The notes below the pieces were generated by a model. That model was not told where the DNA came from and ran no database searches. It saw nothing but the letters and a program-made list of their open reading frames with translations. This document shows, one piece after another, positions 19,125 through 29,207 of a stretch of 64,000 nucleotides of DNA. This stretch comes from Gammaproteobacteria bacterium (GTDB lineage Bacteria; Pseudomonadota; Gammaproteobacteria; Pseudomonadales; Azotimanducaceae), in assembly GCA_027297435.1 (NCBI GenBank), contig JAPUIA010000139.1, positions 1 to 64,000 on the forward strand, in the 5' to 3' direction. The position numbers and the translations under genes were made by a program. Every line of letters begins with the position of its first letter. The first letter of the stretch is position 1.

Positions 19125-20861
19125 ATGCGGTTGCCGTTGTTTCTCTTAGCGCTTTTGGTTTCGGTCTCGAGCTGGGCCTTGAACCCTCAGGACCGAGTCG
19201 ATAATTTCCGGCTCTTGGACCAAACGGGTACGTCCCACGAGCTTTACTATTTCAGTGACCTAAAAGCCGTCGTGCTGATGACACAGACCAACGACTGCGA
19301 TCTAGTCGCAAACTCGGTACCCACCGTGAAGGCGCTTCGCGACGAGTACGCCGAGCAGGGCGTGCAGTTTTTCATGATCAACTCCAATCTCGGGGACGAT
19401 CGGGCCAGCATCATCGCCAGAGCCGAAGAACTTGGTCTCGATATTCCGGTATTGATGGATCCGACTCAAATTATTGGCGAGTCGTTGGGCGTCGAGCGAT
19501 CCGGTGAAATCTTCGTGGTCGACACGAGTGACTGGACGGTCGCCTACCATGGTGCGCTCGGCAAAAAGGGTAAGCATCTGAAAGCCGCCCTTACCGACGT
19601 GGTCGCCGGTCAGCCCGTCAAGGTTGCAAGCACCAGAACCAAAGGGTGCGCCATCGACTTCCCGGAGCAGGCAAACCGCGCGCAACACGCGAATATCTCC
19701 TACTCCGACACGATCGCCCCGATGCTGTTGGACAACTGCGTGGCTTGCCACCGACCTGGCGGAATCGGTCCCTGGGAAATGACCGAATACAACATGGTCC
19801 GGGGCTTCTCGCTGATGATGAGAGAAGTACTGCGCACCGGGCGCATGCCGCCATGGCACGCCGATCCGGCCTACGGTCACTTCAGCAACGATCGTTCGCT
19901 GACGACAGACCAAAAACGCACGCTGGTGCACTGGATTGAAGCCGGCGCGCCGCGCGGTGACGGTCCAGATCCGCTCGCGGAGTTCGAGCACAACTGGCCT
20001 ACTTGGAGCCTCGGCGAACCGGATTTGGTGATCGACATTCCACCCACCGAAGTACCTGCCACAGGGGTCGTCGACTATCAGTACCTGCAAGTCAAAAACC
20101 CGCTCGAAGAGGACGTCTGGGTGCGAGCATCAGAAATCTTGCCTGGCGAACGTTCGGTATTGCATCACACGATCACGCGATTCGGTGAGCTTGAAACGGA
20201 AGGCAAGCGTCGCGGCAAACTGAAGCGTCGCGGCGGCGGCGGGCTGGGCGGTTACGTGCCGGGCATGGTGGTTCGGGAGTATCCGGACGACACCGGAACG
20301 CTGTTGACTGCAGGATCCACGATCGAATTCCAAATGCACTACACACCCACCGGCAAGGCTGCCGTGGACGAGTCGCAAATGGGTGTCTGGTTCCACGATG
20401 AGCCGCCGAAGAACAAGATCGACGGGATGGTCCTGATCAACTTCAAGATCAAAATTCCGCCGGGCGCGAAGGCCCACAAGGAATTTGCAGAGCAGGTCCT
20501 GAAGAAAGACGCCATCGTGTACAGCCTTTTGCCGCATTCCCACTTCAGGGGCAAGGCCTCACAGTTCGCAGTAGTCTATCCCGACGGAACCGAAGAGATG
20601 CTGTTGTCCGTGCCGAACTACGACTTCAACTGGCAGACGACTTACGTGCTAGCTGAGCCGAAGTTCCTGCCTGCCGGCACCAAGATCATTCACACCACCT
20701 GGTGGGACAACTCGGCGCAGAATCCAGCCAACCCGGATCCGACGCGAGAGGTTCCGTGGGGCCAACAGTCTTGGGATGAAATGCTGTTCGGCGCGATCTC
20801 GTTGCGCTTTCTCGACGAAGACGAGGCTGCCACCTACGATCAGGTCGCAGGTTCAGACTAG
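19125..20861 (+). CDS. Redoxin domain + c-type haem site + copper type II monooxygenase-like fusion protein
   Basis: Signal peptide; AhpC/TSA-like N-terminus; CVACH haem motif; RTGRMPPWHADPAYG; C-terminal LLPHSHFRGKA. Confidence 0.8.
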   Translation: MRLPLFLLALLVSVSSWALNPQDRVDNFRLLDQTGTSHELYYFSDLKAVVLMTQTNDCDLVANSVPTVKALRDEYAEQGVQFFMINSNLGDDRASIIARAEELGLDIPVLMDPTQIIGESLGVERSGEIFVVDTSDWTVAYHGALGKKGKHLKAALTDVVAGQPVKVASTRTKGCAIDFPEQANRAQHANISYSDTIAPMLLDNCVACHRPGGIGPWEMTEYNMVRGFSLMMREVLRTGRMPPWHADPAYGHFSNDRSLTTDQKRTLVHWIEAGAPRGDGPDPLAEFEHNWPTWSLGEPDLVIDIPPTEVPATGVVDYQYLQVKNPLEEDVWVRASEILPGERSVLHHTITRFGELETEGKRRGKLKRRGGGGLGGYVPGMVVREYPDDTGTLLTAGSTIEFQMHYTPTGKAAVDESQMGVWFHDEPPKNKIDGMVLINFKIKIPPGAKAHKEFAEQVLKKDAIVYSLLPHSHFRGKASQFAVVYPDGTEEMLLSVPNYDFNWQTTYVLAEPKFLPAGTKIIHTTWWDNSAQNPANPDPTREVPWGQQSWDEMLFGAISLRFLDEDEAATYDQVAGSD

Positions 20862-20873
20862 CCAAAAACCACA

Positions 20874-20907
20874 GGCCGCGTCGGTCAACCCGACGCGGCC
20901 TTTTTAT
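20874..20907 (+). terminator. Rho-independent terminator
   Basis: GGCCGCGTCGG-TCAAC-CCGACGCGGCC followed by TTTTTATT. Confidence 0.93.
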
Positions 20908-20922
20908 TGGCCAAAATGCCAA

Positions 20923-20997
20923 GGGTAGGAGCGGCTTTAGCCGCGATTTCCTTTGTCAATCTTATGGAACGAATCGCGGCTAAAGCCGCTCCTACCC
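20923..20997. repeat. REP/BIME-type inverted repeat pair B
   Basis: GGGTAGGAGCGGCTTTAGCCGCGATT (20923-20948) and its exact reverse complement (20972-20997). Confidence 0.93.
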
Positions 20998-21060
20998 GAA
21001 TTGCCCAACCGTGTGCGATTTGATGCACAATCAGCGCCCGGGAAGCACAATCCGAGCATC

Positions 21061-24000
21061 GTGAATAAACTACTGATTGCCAATAGGGGCGAAATCGCCA
21101 TCCGTATCGCCCGAGCAGCGGCGGAGCTGGGAATCACTACCGTTGCCGTCTACGCCGAAGAGGATGCGCAATCGTTGCATCGTTCCAGGACGGATGAGGC
21201 GGTGCGGCTCGAGGGCCGAGGCGCCAAGGCCTACCTCGACGTCGATCAGTTGGTGGCAACGGCACAGCAAAACCACTGCGACGCGGTGCACCCGGGCTAC
21301 GGTTTTCTGAGTGAGAACGCCGAATTTGCGGCGCGCGTCGAAGCAGCCGGAATCACGTTCGTTGGGCCCACGCCGGAAACGCTGGCGCTGCTCGGCGACA
21401 AGGTCAACGCGCGAAAACTAGCTGAGGAATGCGGCATCGCGCTGTTGGCCGGTAGTACCGATGCGGTGGCACTCGAAGAGGCTCGCTCGTTCTTTGCGTC
21501 TCTACCTGACGGCACAGAAATGTTCATCAAAGCCGTCGCCGGCGGCGGCGGTCGCGGTATGCGCGTCGTCCGCGACGCCAATGAGTTGGAAGAGGCGTTT
21601 GCGAGATGTACCTCCGAGGCGCAACACGCGTTTGGCAACCCGGCGGTCTACGTGGAGGAATACCTCGCCAACGCCCGCCACGTCGAGGTGCAAATCCTCG
21701 GCGATGGTACGGGCGCGGTCAGTCATCTATGGGAGCGCGAGTGCAGCATACAGCGCCGCCACCAGAAAATTGTCGAGGTCGCCCCCAGCCCGAGTCTCCA
21801 CGACAGTGTCCGGTTAGCACTAACAAGTGACGCGGTTCGGCTAGGCGAAGCGGTCGCGTATCGGAGCCTCGGGACCGTGGAATTTCTGATCGACGGTTCC
21901 GGCGATCGCTACACGTTCATCGAAGTGAATGCGCGCCTGCAGGTCGAACATACCGTGACCGAAGAGGTGACCGGCATCGACCTGGTGCGCGCACAACTCG
22001 AGATAGCGTCCGGGCGAACTTTGGCAGAGTTAGAGCTCGATCAAGCCAATATACCCGCCCCCCGAGGGTGTGCGATCCAAGCACGCATCAACATGGAAAC
22101 CCTACTGGCCGACGGCACCACCAAACCCGGTGGCGGCACGCTCAGCGTGTTCGAGGTACCGACCGGACCGGGGCTGCGTACCGACACCTACGGCTATGCC
22201 GGCTACACGACGAGCCCGGCATTCGACTCACTGCTGGCGAAGCTGATCGTACACTCCCCTTCGAACAGTTATGCCGACGCCGTGCGTAAAGCGTACCGGG
22301 CCCTGTGCGAAACGCGCATCGAAGGGGTTCCAACCAATCTCGGCATGTTGAGAAATCTTTTCGCCCAGCCGCAATTCCTAGCGAATGAGGTGCACACCGG
22401 ATTCATCGAGGATCACGTCGAGCAACTTGTTGCAAACGGTAGCCACCGAGTGTTGCACGCCGGCGCACCGCAGGAACCGGCGGCGGCTCCCGAACTAGCC
22501 GGGGCAAAAGTAGACGAGGTTGACCCGTTGGCCGTGCTGGATCACGGCAAGTCCGGCGCAGCGAGCGTGATGAGCGCGCCCCAAGCCTTGGCGCTTGTCG
22601 ATGAAGACCTGCCCGAAGGAACGACGGCCATCAAAGCGCCGATGCAAGGCACGATCGTCAGCTTCGATGTGGCGCCCGGCGACGAGGTGTACGACGGTAA
22701 GCAGGTGCTCGTGATGGAAGCCATGAAGATGGAGCACGTGGTCAACGCCGAAGTCAGCGGCATCGTCCAGCGATTGGGCGTGAACGAAGGCGATACCGTG
22801 TTCGAGGGACACCCGTTGATTTACCTCCAGGCGGCCGACATCGCCATCCCCGAAGCCGACGACGACCACGAGCAGGATCTCGATTACGTGCGCCCAGACC
22901 TGCAAGAGGTCTACGACCGCAAGGCCGCCGGCTATGACGAAAACCGTCCTGAAGCTGTCGCCAAAAGACGCAAGACCGGTCATCGCACGGCGCGTGAAAA
23001 TGTTGCCGACCTCTGTGACGACGGCACGTTCGTCGAGTACGGGTCCATCGTGGTCGCGGGCCAGCGACGACGACGCAGCATGGAAGACCTGATCAAGAAC
23101 ACGACCGGCGACGGTATGGTGTGTGGTCTCGGCCAGGTCAATGGCCACCTGTTCGGCGAGAACCAGGCACGCACCATGATCATGTCGTACGACTACATGG
23201 TTCTGGCAGGCACCCAGGGCATGAAGAACCACGCCAAGAAGGATCGGTTGTTCGAGATGGCCGAACAGTACCGGCTGCCCACCGTGCTATTTGCCGAAGG
23301 CGGTGGCGGACGCCCGGGAGACACCGACGGCTCTGGCGTGGCGGGTCTGGATTGCTGGGCGTTCACCTATTTTGCGCGACTGTCCGGCCTCGTACCGATT
23401 GTCGGCATCACGACGGGTCGGTGCTTTGCCGGCAACGCGGTACTGTTGGCATGTTGCGATGTAATCATTGCGACCGAGGATTCCAATATCGGCATCGGTG
23501 GTCCGGCTATGATCGAAGGCGGCGGTTTGGGCATCTTCAAACCCGAAGAAGTCGGACCCATGGCGGTGCAGGTTCCAAACGGCGTCGTCGACATTCTTGT
23601 CAAGGACGAGGCGGAAGCCGTTGCCGTGACCAAGCAATACTTGTCGTACTTTCAAGGTGCCATAGATGCGTGGGAAGCCCCAGACGATCGTAAACTGCGG
23701 TTCATCGTTCCGGAAAACCGGCTGCGCTACTACGACATGCGAGAAGTGGTAGAAACCATCGCCGACATCGGGTCGGTACTGGAAATCCGCGAACAATGGG
23801 GTCCCGGCATCATCACTTCGTTCATTCGCGTAGAAGGCCGGCCCATCGGCGTCATCGCCAACAACCCGGGCCACTTATCCGGAGCCATCGATTCGGAAGG
23901 CGCCGACAAGGGCGCACGTTTCATGCAACTGTGCGATGCCTTCGACATTCCGATCCTGAGTCTTTGCGATTGCCCCGGCATCATGGTCGGGCCCGAAAGC

Positions 24001-24444
24001 GAGAAGACCGCGTTGGTTCGTCACGCCGGGCGGATGTTCGTGGTCGGTGCCAACATCGACGTGCCATTGATGACGATCGTCACGCGCAAGGCTTACGGTT
24101 TGGGTGCTCAGGCGATGGCCGGCGGCAGCTTCAAGCTGCCACTCTTCACGGTTACCTGGCCGACGGGCGAATTCGGCGGCATGGGTCTCGAAGGTGCCGT
24201 GAAGCTCGGTTACCGCAAGGAGCTTCAGGCGATCGAAGACCCGGAAGAGCGCAAGACCACCTACGAAAAGATGGTGAGGGACATGTACCAACGCGGCAAA
24301 GCGGTGAACATGGCTTCGCATTTCGAGCTTGACGACGTCATCGATCCCGCAGATTCGCGCAAGTGGATTTCCAGGGCCTTGAGCTCGGTACCACCGGCGC
24401 CGCCCAGAACACACAAGAAGCGGCCGAACGTCGATACCTGGTGA
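21061..24444 (+). CDS. Single-chain acyl-CoA carboxylase (biotin carboxylase - BCCP - carboxyltransferase)
   Basis: NKLLIANRGEIAIRIARAA (BC), GGGGRGMRVV, HPGYGFLSENAEFA, EAMKMEH biotinylation site, then AccD-type CT with GFAGNAVLLACCD-like region, 1127 aa. GTG start at 21061; the 20953 start in the track lies in REP B. Confidence 0.92.
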   Translation: MNKLLIANRGEIAIRIARAAAELGITTVAVYAEEDAQSLHRSRTDEAVRLEGRGAKAYLDVDQLVATAQQNHCDAVHPGYGFLSENAEFAARVEAAGITFVGPTPETLALLGDKVNARKLAEECGIALLAGSTDAVALEEARSFFASLPDGTEMFIKAVAGGGGRGMRVVRDANELEEAFARCTSEAQHAFGNPAVYVEEYLANARHVEVQILGDGTGAVSHLWERECSIQRRHQKIVEVAPSPSLHDSVRLALTSDAVRLGEAVAYRSLGTVEFLIDGSGDRYTFIEVNARLQVEHTVTEEVTGIDLVRAQLEIASGRTLAELELDQANIPAPRGCAIQARINMETLLADGTTKPGGGTLSVFEVPTGPGLRTDTYGYAGYTTSPAFDSLLAKLIVHSPSNSYADAVRKAYRALCETRIEGVPTNLGMLRNLFAQPQFLANEVHTGFIEDHVEQLVANGSHRVLHAGAPQEPAAAPELAGAKVDEVDPLAVLDHGKSGAASVMSAPQALALVDEDLPEGTTAIKAPMQGTIVSFDVAPGDEVYDGKQVLVMEAMKMEHVVNAEVSGIVQRLGVNEGDTVFEGHPLIYLQAADIAIPEADDDHEQDLDYVRPDLQEVYDRKAAGYDENRPEAVAKRRKTGHRTARENVADLCDDGTFVEYGSIVVAGQRRRRSMEDLIKNTTGDGMVCGLGQVNGHLFGENQARTMIMSYDYMVLAGTQGMKNHAKKDRLFEMAEQYRLPTVLFAEGGGGRPGDTDGSGVAGLDCWAFTYFARLSGLVPIVGITTGRCFAGNAVLLACCDVIIATEDSNIGIGGPAMIEGGGLGIFKPEEVGPMAVQVPNGVVDILVKDEAEAVAVTKQYLSYFQGAIDAWEAPDDRKLRFIVPENRLRYYDMREVVETIADIGSVLEIREQWGPGIITSFIRVEGRPIGVIANNPGHLSGAIDSEGADKGARFMQLCDAFDIPILSLCDCPGIMVGPESEKTALVRHAGRMFVVGANIDVPLMTIVTRKAYGLGAQAMAGGSFKLPLFTVTWPTGEFGGMGLEGAVKLGYRKELQAIEDPEERKTTYEKMVRDMYQRGKAVNMASHFELDDVIDPADSRKWISRALSSVPPAPPRTHKKRPNVDTW

Positions 24445-24456
24445 CGCACCACCCAA

Positions 24457-25350
24457 ATGAACCTCGGCAGCGTATTTGCAACCATCGGTCAGTTCCTTGC
24501 CACGGAGGACGGACTCGACACGGTGCAAGGCCTGCGCAGCGCGCTGGACACATTTGCTCAGTTGCTCAACAACAATTTACCCGACGTCGGCGCCCTTCAC
24601 GAAGCGGTGCCGTATCGTGAGGTCGACGGCCGCACCCTGACGCTCGATGTCGTCGTGCCGGAAGGTACGGGCCCCTTTCCGGTGTTGGTCTACCTGCACG
24701 GCGGCGCTTGGATTTGGGGATCGCCCGCCACCCACAGGAAATTGACCTTCCGGCTGGCAGAGCAAGGCTTTCTAGTAATGAACGTCGACTACCGGCTGGC
24801 GCCAGAGCATCCGTTTCCCGCCGGATTCAACGATTGCATTCATGCAATTCACTTCGCCGCCCGAGAGGCATCCACCTGGGGTGGTGATCCCGCACGACTA
24901 GTCATCGCCGGCGATTCTGCAGGGGGCAATCTAGCGGCGGCGACGGCGATAGAACTGGCCGATGCGAGCGGCGCTCCCACCGTTAGAGCCGTGGGTCTGA
25001 TGTACGGCGTCTTCGATTTTGCCGGCTTCGAGCACGACGCGATCACCCAATTACTCGTCGACGCCTACCTCGGCGGTGAGCCGCAGTTGGTCAAAGATCC
25101 GCGCGTGAGCCCAATCGTACAAGCGACCAAGCTACCCCCGGCGCATATCGTGGTCGGCAGCGCCGATCCTCTGTGGGAAGATGCCGAGCGGCTGCGTGAC
25201 GCTTTGTCGCAAGCCGGCAAGGTGCACGACTACCACGTGGTCGAAGATATGCCACACGCGTTCATGCAGATCGAGATGTTTGATGAAGCTAGAAGCAGCA
25301 TCCAGCGCATGACCGGATTCTTCCACGACGTGTTGGGGAATCGCGGCTAA
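24457..25350 (+). CDS. Alpha/beta hydrolase (HSL-type esterase)
   Basis: YLHGGAWIWG oxyanion hole, VDYRLAPEHPFPA, GDSAGGNLAAA nucleophile. Confidence 0.93.
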   Translation: MNLGSVFATIGQFLATEDGLDTVQGLRSALDTFAQLLNNNLPDVGALHEAVPYREVDGRTLTLDVVVPEGTGPFPVLVYLHGGAWIWGSPATHRKLTFRLAEQGFLVMNVDYRLAPEHPFPAGFNDCIHAIHFAAREASTWGGDPARLVIAGDSAGGNLAAATAIELADASGAPTVRAVGLMYGVFDFAGFEHDAITQLLVDAYLGGEPQLVKDPRVSPIVQATKLPPAHIVVGSADPLWEDAERLRDALSQAGKVHDYHVVEDMPHAFMQIEMFDEARSSIQRMTGFFHDVLGNRG

Positions 25351-25397
25351 AGCCGCTCCTACCCCACTAGCTGGTAGGAGCGGCTTCAGCCGCGATA
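25339..25397. repeat. REP/BIME-type inverted repeat pair C
   Basis: AATCGCGGCTAAAGCCGCTCCTACCC ... GGTAGGAGCGGCTTCAGCCGCGATA. Confidence 0.9.
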
Positions 25398-25404
25398 CCT
25401 TTGT

Positions 25405-26523
25405 TCACACGACTTCTAGGTAATCACGATCCGGCAAGGGCGGGAACGGTGCTGCCGGCAACGTCTGGTACCAAAACGCGACCGAGGCAATGTCGTCCTG
25501 CAGCGGCAGGTATTGCCGATCTTTGTCGGTACGCCAACCCAAGGCTTGGATCGTGACCCGCAGATCCTCCCGAAAGCGTATCGGGTCCATGATGTGCCAG
25601 CGGTACATGCCGAAACGTTGCTGTGAGGCATACAGGCCATCCGGGCGAATCACCTGGGGCAGGCCGGCATACGGCGTGGTGAACTCCGCATACCCGGGAG
25701 CCGGAGCACCGGGGCGATTGCGTTCCATCAAACCCGGATCGAAGTTGTATGCGCCGCAAAAGTAATCTTCCGTGCCGGTACCGCATAGCGTCGGGAATTC
25801 TCCGTCGCCATCCAGAAAGAACTTTATCTCCCCTTCTCCCCACCAGCCGTTGTTGTTGACGCCCCAAGCCATGTAGGTTCCGACGTAGTGACCTTGACCC
25901 TGCACACCATCCAGAATGGTATACACGTCCTTGTAGGGCAACGGGTTCGTGCGGCGAAACTGTGCGTGGAAGTAACCCACGTCTTCCGGCACGTCCGTCA
26001 ACGTGTAGTTGATTTGGTAGTAGACGGTAATTCTTGCGTCGCTAAGATTCTGCACAGTAAGAAGTCCGCGCTTTCGAAACGGCATCTCCCAATAACAATT
26101 GAACGCACGTCCCGGGTTAACGCAAACGGCAAGCGACGAGACCTGCGCATATTTTTCCCAACCGCAAGCAAAGAAGTCGCCGGCCGGGCATTCGATCGAC
26201 GGCTGTTCTTCGTCGTCCCAGTACGCACGCAGGATCGTGTGCCGCCACTTGCCGCCGGCCAACGTCATCCAGATTTGTTGAATCGCGCCAGGGCCTTCTA
26301 TATCGGCCAGCGTGAACGTCTCACCCGGCTCGACGACAACATACGGTGACACCTTCCAGCCCTGGCCCAACCCCCGGGCCGCGTTGGCCGCCGGGCCGTC
26401 GGTGGACATGCCGCCTTGGCCCTTCGCGCCGGCAAAATTCTCCGGACTAATAGAGCGCGTCTGCGCGTCCGATAGGCGCGGCAAGTTGCCTAGATGCAAC
26501 CCAAGGCCTGAAAACTTCGTCAT
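25405..26523 (-). CDS. DUF2961 family protein
   Basis: GPGAIQQIWMTLAGGKWRHTILRAYWDDEEQPSIECPAGDFFACGW; GTGTEDYFCGAYNF. Confidence 0.9.
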   Translation of the reverse strand: MTKFSGLGLHLGNLPRLSDAQTRSISPENFAGAKGQGGMSTDGPAANAARGLGQGWKVSPYVVVEPGETFTLADIEGPGAIQQIWMTLAGGKWRHTILRAYWDDEEQPSIECPAGDFFACGWEKYAQVSSLAVCVNPGRAFNCYWEMPFRKRGLLTVQNLSDARITVYYQINYTLTDVPEDVGYFHAQFRRTNPLPYKDVYTILDGVQGQGHYVGTYMAWGVNNNGWWGEGEIKFFLDGDGEFPTLCGTGTEDYFCGAYNFDPGLMERNRPGAPAPGYAEFTTPYAGLPQVIRPDGLYASQQRFGMYRWHIMDPIRFREDLRVTIQALGWRTDKDRQYLPLQDDIASVAFWYQTLPAAPFPPLPDRDYLEVV

Positions 26524-26567
26524 CCTGCCCCCTAGAAAAGGCACATCTCCATAATACACATTGAGAT

Positions 26568-28436
26568 TTAGAAGCTCTTGTCCCAGACCTCGTACAGCAT
26601 GACCAGATACTCTCGCGATTTTTTCAACTCGAGCGGCCGACCTCCCCGTTTCCGGTAAATTTCGTTTGCGGGCAAGAGTAGGTCTTCGGCGTCCTGGTAG
26701 CGCCCTTGCGCTGTACGAACCGCACCGAGTACCACCCGACTGAAGACAATCTTGTCATGGTCCTCCGGGAGCGCGTTTTCGTATATCGACATTGCTTCCT
26801 CGCCGGCTCGGGCGGCTTCTGCAACCTGGTCCCTAGCAAGGAGGATCTCAGCTAATCCCGAGAGAGAATCGGCAACCATATAGTAGCCACCTCCCACCAT
26901 GTTGCGATGTATATCAATCGCTCGACGCGCCATGCCCTCGGCTTCGTCGAGCTCGCCCCGATCAAAGAGAAAACCGCTGACGTTCCCCAAAGTCTGGGCA
27001 ACTTCTGGATGCTCAGGGCCGTACACAACCTCCAGTACGCGTAATGCTTCTCGGAAATGTTCTTCCGCCTCGTCCAACTGGCCAAGGTCCTGCAACACGA
27101 GCGCAAGGTTGTCGTGGGCGAACCCGGTTATGAGGTGAACCTCGCCGTACTTTGCCCGCTCGCTTTTCAGTACCTCCCGGTAAAGTGGCAAGGCTTCTAC
27201 TGACCTACCTTCGTCGGCCAGAATGTTGGCGATGTTCGTCATGATAGCTATGCGCGAGTCTTCATCTTCGTCGGGAAGATCGGTCAGTATCGCCAGCGCG
27301 CTGCGGTACATCTCATCCGCTTCTTCATACTTGCCTTGATCATACAGAACGACGCCAATATGGTTCACAGTCCAGGCGACGGCGGAGTCCAGATCCTGAC
27401 CGTGGCGCCGCCGTATTGACAACGATTCACGAAATGTCGATTCCGCAGATTCGTAATCCCCTATTTCTCGGTGCAGCCAGCCAAGATCATCCAGCGCGTC
27501 AGCAATCAACCGCGGATCATCGGATTCACGTTGGAGCTCGAGCGCGGCGACAAGGCTCTTTTCCGCAGGCTCGTATAGCCCGAGACTTTCGTACACGGTG
27601 CCGATCGTGCTTAACAAGCGGGCTCGAATATCCGGTTGATCTCGAAAAGCGTCATCGATCTTGGCCGCACCTCGATCGAGAACTTCACGTGCGGTCACGT
27701 CGTTGCCCTTGGATTCCGAGGGATCGGAGATACGAAAAAGATCCACCAGGAACTCGGTCACTTGATTGGCAATCTCGGACTCTCTGACAGCGACAACTTT
27801 CTGCCGATCCGCTTCTAACTGTGCAGTCACGGCTTCCTCACGCGATACAAGGGCGAAAACGGTCAGAAATACCATCAGAAGCATCCCTGCCGCGGAGGCG
27901 CCCAAGAAGTAAACCAGTCGCCGAACCCGTGCCTGGTTTTCGCGTTGCGTAAGCTCGCTGAATCGAACATCAAGCAAAGCAGCCGCGATCTTCAACAACG
28001 CACCGGTGCGCCCGTCGGCCACTGGTCGAACATCCGCACCGAGCGGTTCATGGCCATCCGTCGCACGCAGGCTTTCCGGTAAGCACTCGTTTTCGGAATC
28101 GTTCGGTTTTCCGTCAACGAACAGGGAAAAGATCTGGTTGCCGCGCCCGAGTCGAGTGAATTCCTCAACTTCCTCGTTGACCCAGTGCGAACGCGCAGCA
28201 GCAGGCGAACAGATGACCACGAGGTTCTCGGATGATCCCAACGCTTCAAGGATCGACGCGCTCAGATCACGAGATGCGGCGAGCTCGTCTCGATCTCGGA
28301 ATATGGGCGTCAAAGTCTTGGATATGTTCAAAGATTTGGGCGGGCGATAACTCTCAAGTCGACGATGCAGCCACTTCGCCCACTTCTCGTCGGTGTGCGA
28401 GTAACTGATAAACGCCCTATATTTGAAATCCGACAA
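26568..28436 (-). CDS. TIR domain - transmembrane helix - tetratricopeptide repeat protein
   Basis: KYRAFISYSHTDEKWAKWLHRRLESYRPPK...IFRDRDELAASRDLSASILEALGSSENLVVICSPAAARSHWVNEE (TIR-like); TM helix LVYFLGASAAGMLLMVFLTVFALV; multiple TPR units. Confidence 0.9.
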   Translation of the reverse strand: MSDFKYRAFISYSHTDEKWAKWLHRRLESYRPPKSLNISKTLTPIFRDRDELAASRDLSASILEALGSSENLVVICSPAAARSHWVNEEVEEFTRLGRGNQIFSLFVDGKPNDSENECLPESLRATDGHEPLGADVRPVADGRTGALLKIAAALLDVRFSELTQRENQARVRRLVYFLGASAAGMLLMVFLTVFALVSREEAVTAQLEADRQKVVAVRESEIANQVTEFLVDLFRISDPSESKGNDVTAREVLDRGAAKIDDAFRDQPDIRARLLSTIGTVYESLGLYEPAEKSLVAALELQRESDDPRLIADALDDLGWLHREIGDYESAESTFRESLSIRRRHGQDLDSAVAWTVNHIGVVLYDQGKYEEADEMYRSALAILTDLPDEDEDSRIAIMTNIANILADEGRSVEALPLYREVLKSERAKYGEVHLITGFAHDNLALVLQDLGQLDEAEEHFREALRVLEVVYGPEHPEVAQTLGNVSGFLFDRGELDEAEGMARRAIDIHRNMVGGGYYMVADSLSGLAEILLARDQVAEAARAGEEAMSIYENALPEDHDKIVFSRVVLGAVRTAQGRYQDAEDLLLPANEIYRKRGGRPLELKKSREYLVMLYEVWDKSF

Positions 28437-28583
28437 GCTAGTCCCAAGCCAACCTGTTAAGGGAATCTACTCCAGGGGAATAGCTAATGCGACCTGCGGG
28501 CCCGCGATCAACTCCCGGGAGAAGCCCAAGACTGAACAGCTACCGGGTACAGACCTGACGTTCTATACAGGAGCATTCGACCT

Positions 28584-28895
28584 TCATTTGCAATTGAAGG
28601 TTATCATCGCAGCCCCGCTCGCCCGCCAAGCGTTGCTGACTTCGATCTTAACGACTTCGGTTTCCCTACCGAGTGAATGACAGTGTTTGTCGGCAGACCT
28701 TAATCCGATGTTTACTGACATCCGTTTGTGTGCCGGCCCGTAGGATCGAATGCCTATTTCCGGCCCTCTCCTGCCGGGAGAAGCGTTTCCGGAAACCTGA
28801 TAGGTACCGTCTGGCAATTTCAGGATCGAACTATTCGAGGCACAGGCGGTGAGTGATAGGACGGCAAGGACCAAAAGTGTCTGCGCTGCTCGCAT
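28584..28895 (-). CDS. Small putative lipoprotein
   Basis: MRAAQTLLVLAVLSLTACASN lipobox; 103 aa. Confidence 0.6.
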   Translation of the reverse strand: MRAAQTLLVLAVLSLTACASNSSILKLPDGTYQVSGNASPGRRGPEIGIRSYGPAHKRMSVNIGLRSADKHCHSLGRETEVVKIEVSNAWRASGAAMITFNCK

Positions 28896-29207
28896 ATCAG
28901 TTTCGTCCTCATTGAGACAGTGAGTTCTTGGCGGAACCGCGTAGGCGACTTCTTCGGTCCGCTGCTTGGCCAGGCACCAGCCCCCGCCGGTAGTAGTATC
29001 CCTGCTCCCGGTAGAACTGCGCAGACATAGACTCTAAAGGCTATCAGCCGTTGCATGGAGGTACGAGGTGGAGGTGTGAATTACCGAGTTTCGCTGCTAG
29101 TCACCTTGTTGTGCGGATCGCAGAGAAGCGCAGCCACTGAAACGCCTCGCGCGTTCGGATCTGGTAATCTTGCATGGTGATCAATTCGACAGGAAAGGAG
29201 CCACGAA

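Noticed and set aside
20953-21060. N-terminal extension of the carboxylase ORF
   Set aside because: Runs through the REP B repeat; the conserved BC N-terminus begins at GTG 21061.
22495-23232. 245 aa minus-strand ORF opposite the acyl-CoA carboxylase
   Set aside because: Antisense shadow; no recognisable domain.
28900-29060. Possible small minus-strand ORF (about 40 aa, MSAQFYREQGYYYRRGLVPGQ) or 28820..29056
   Set aside because: Too short and no family match recognised; could be a gene fragment but not supportable.
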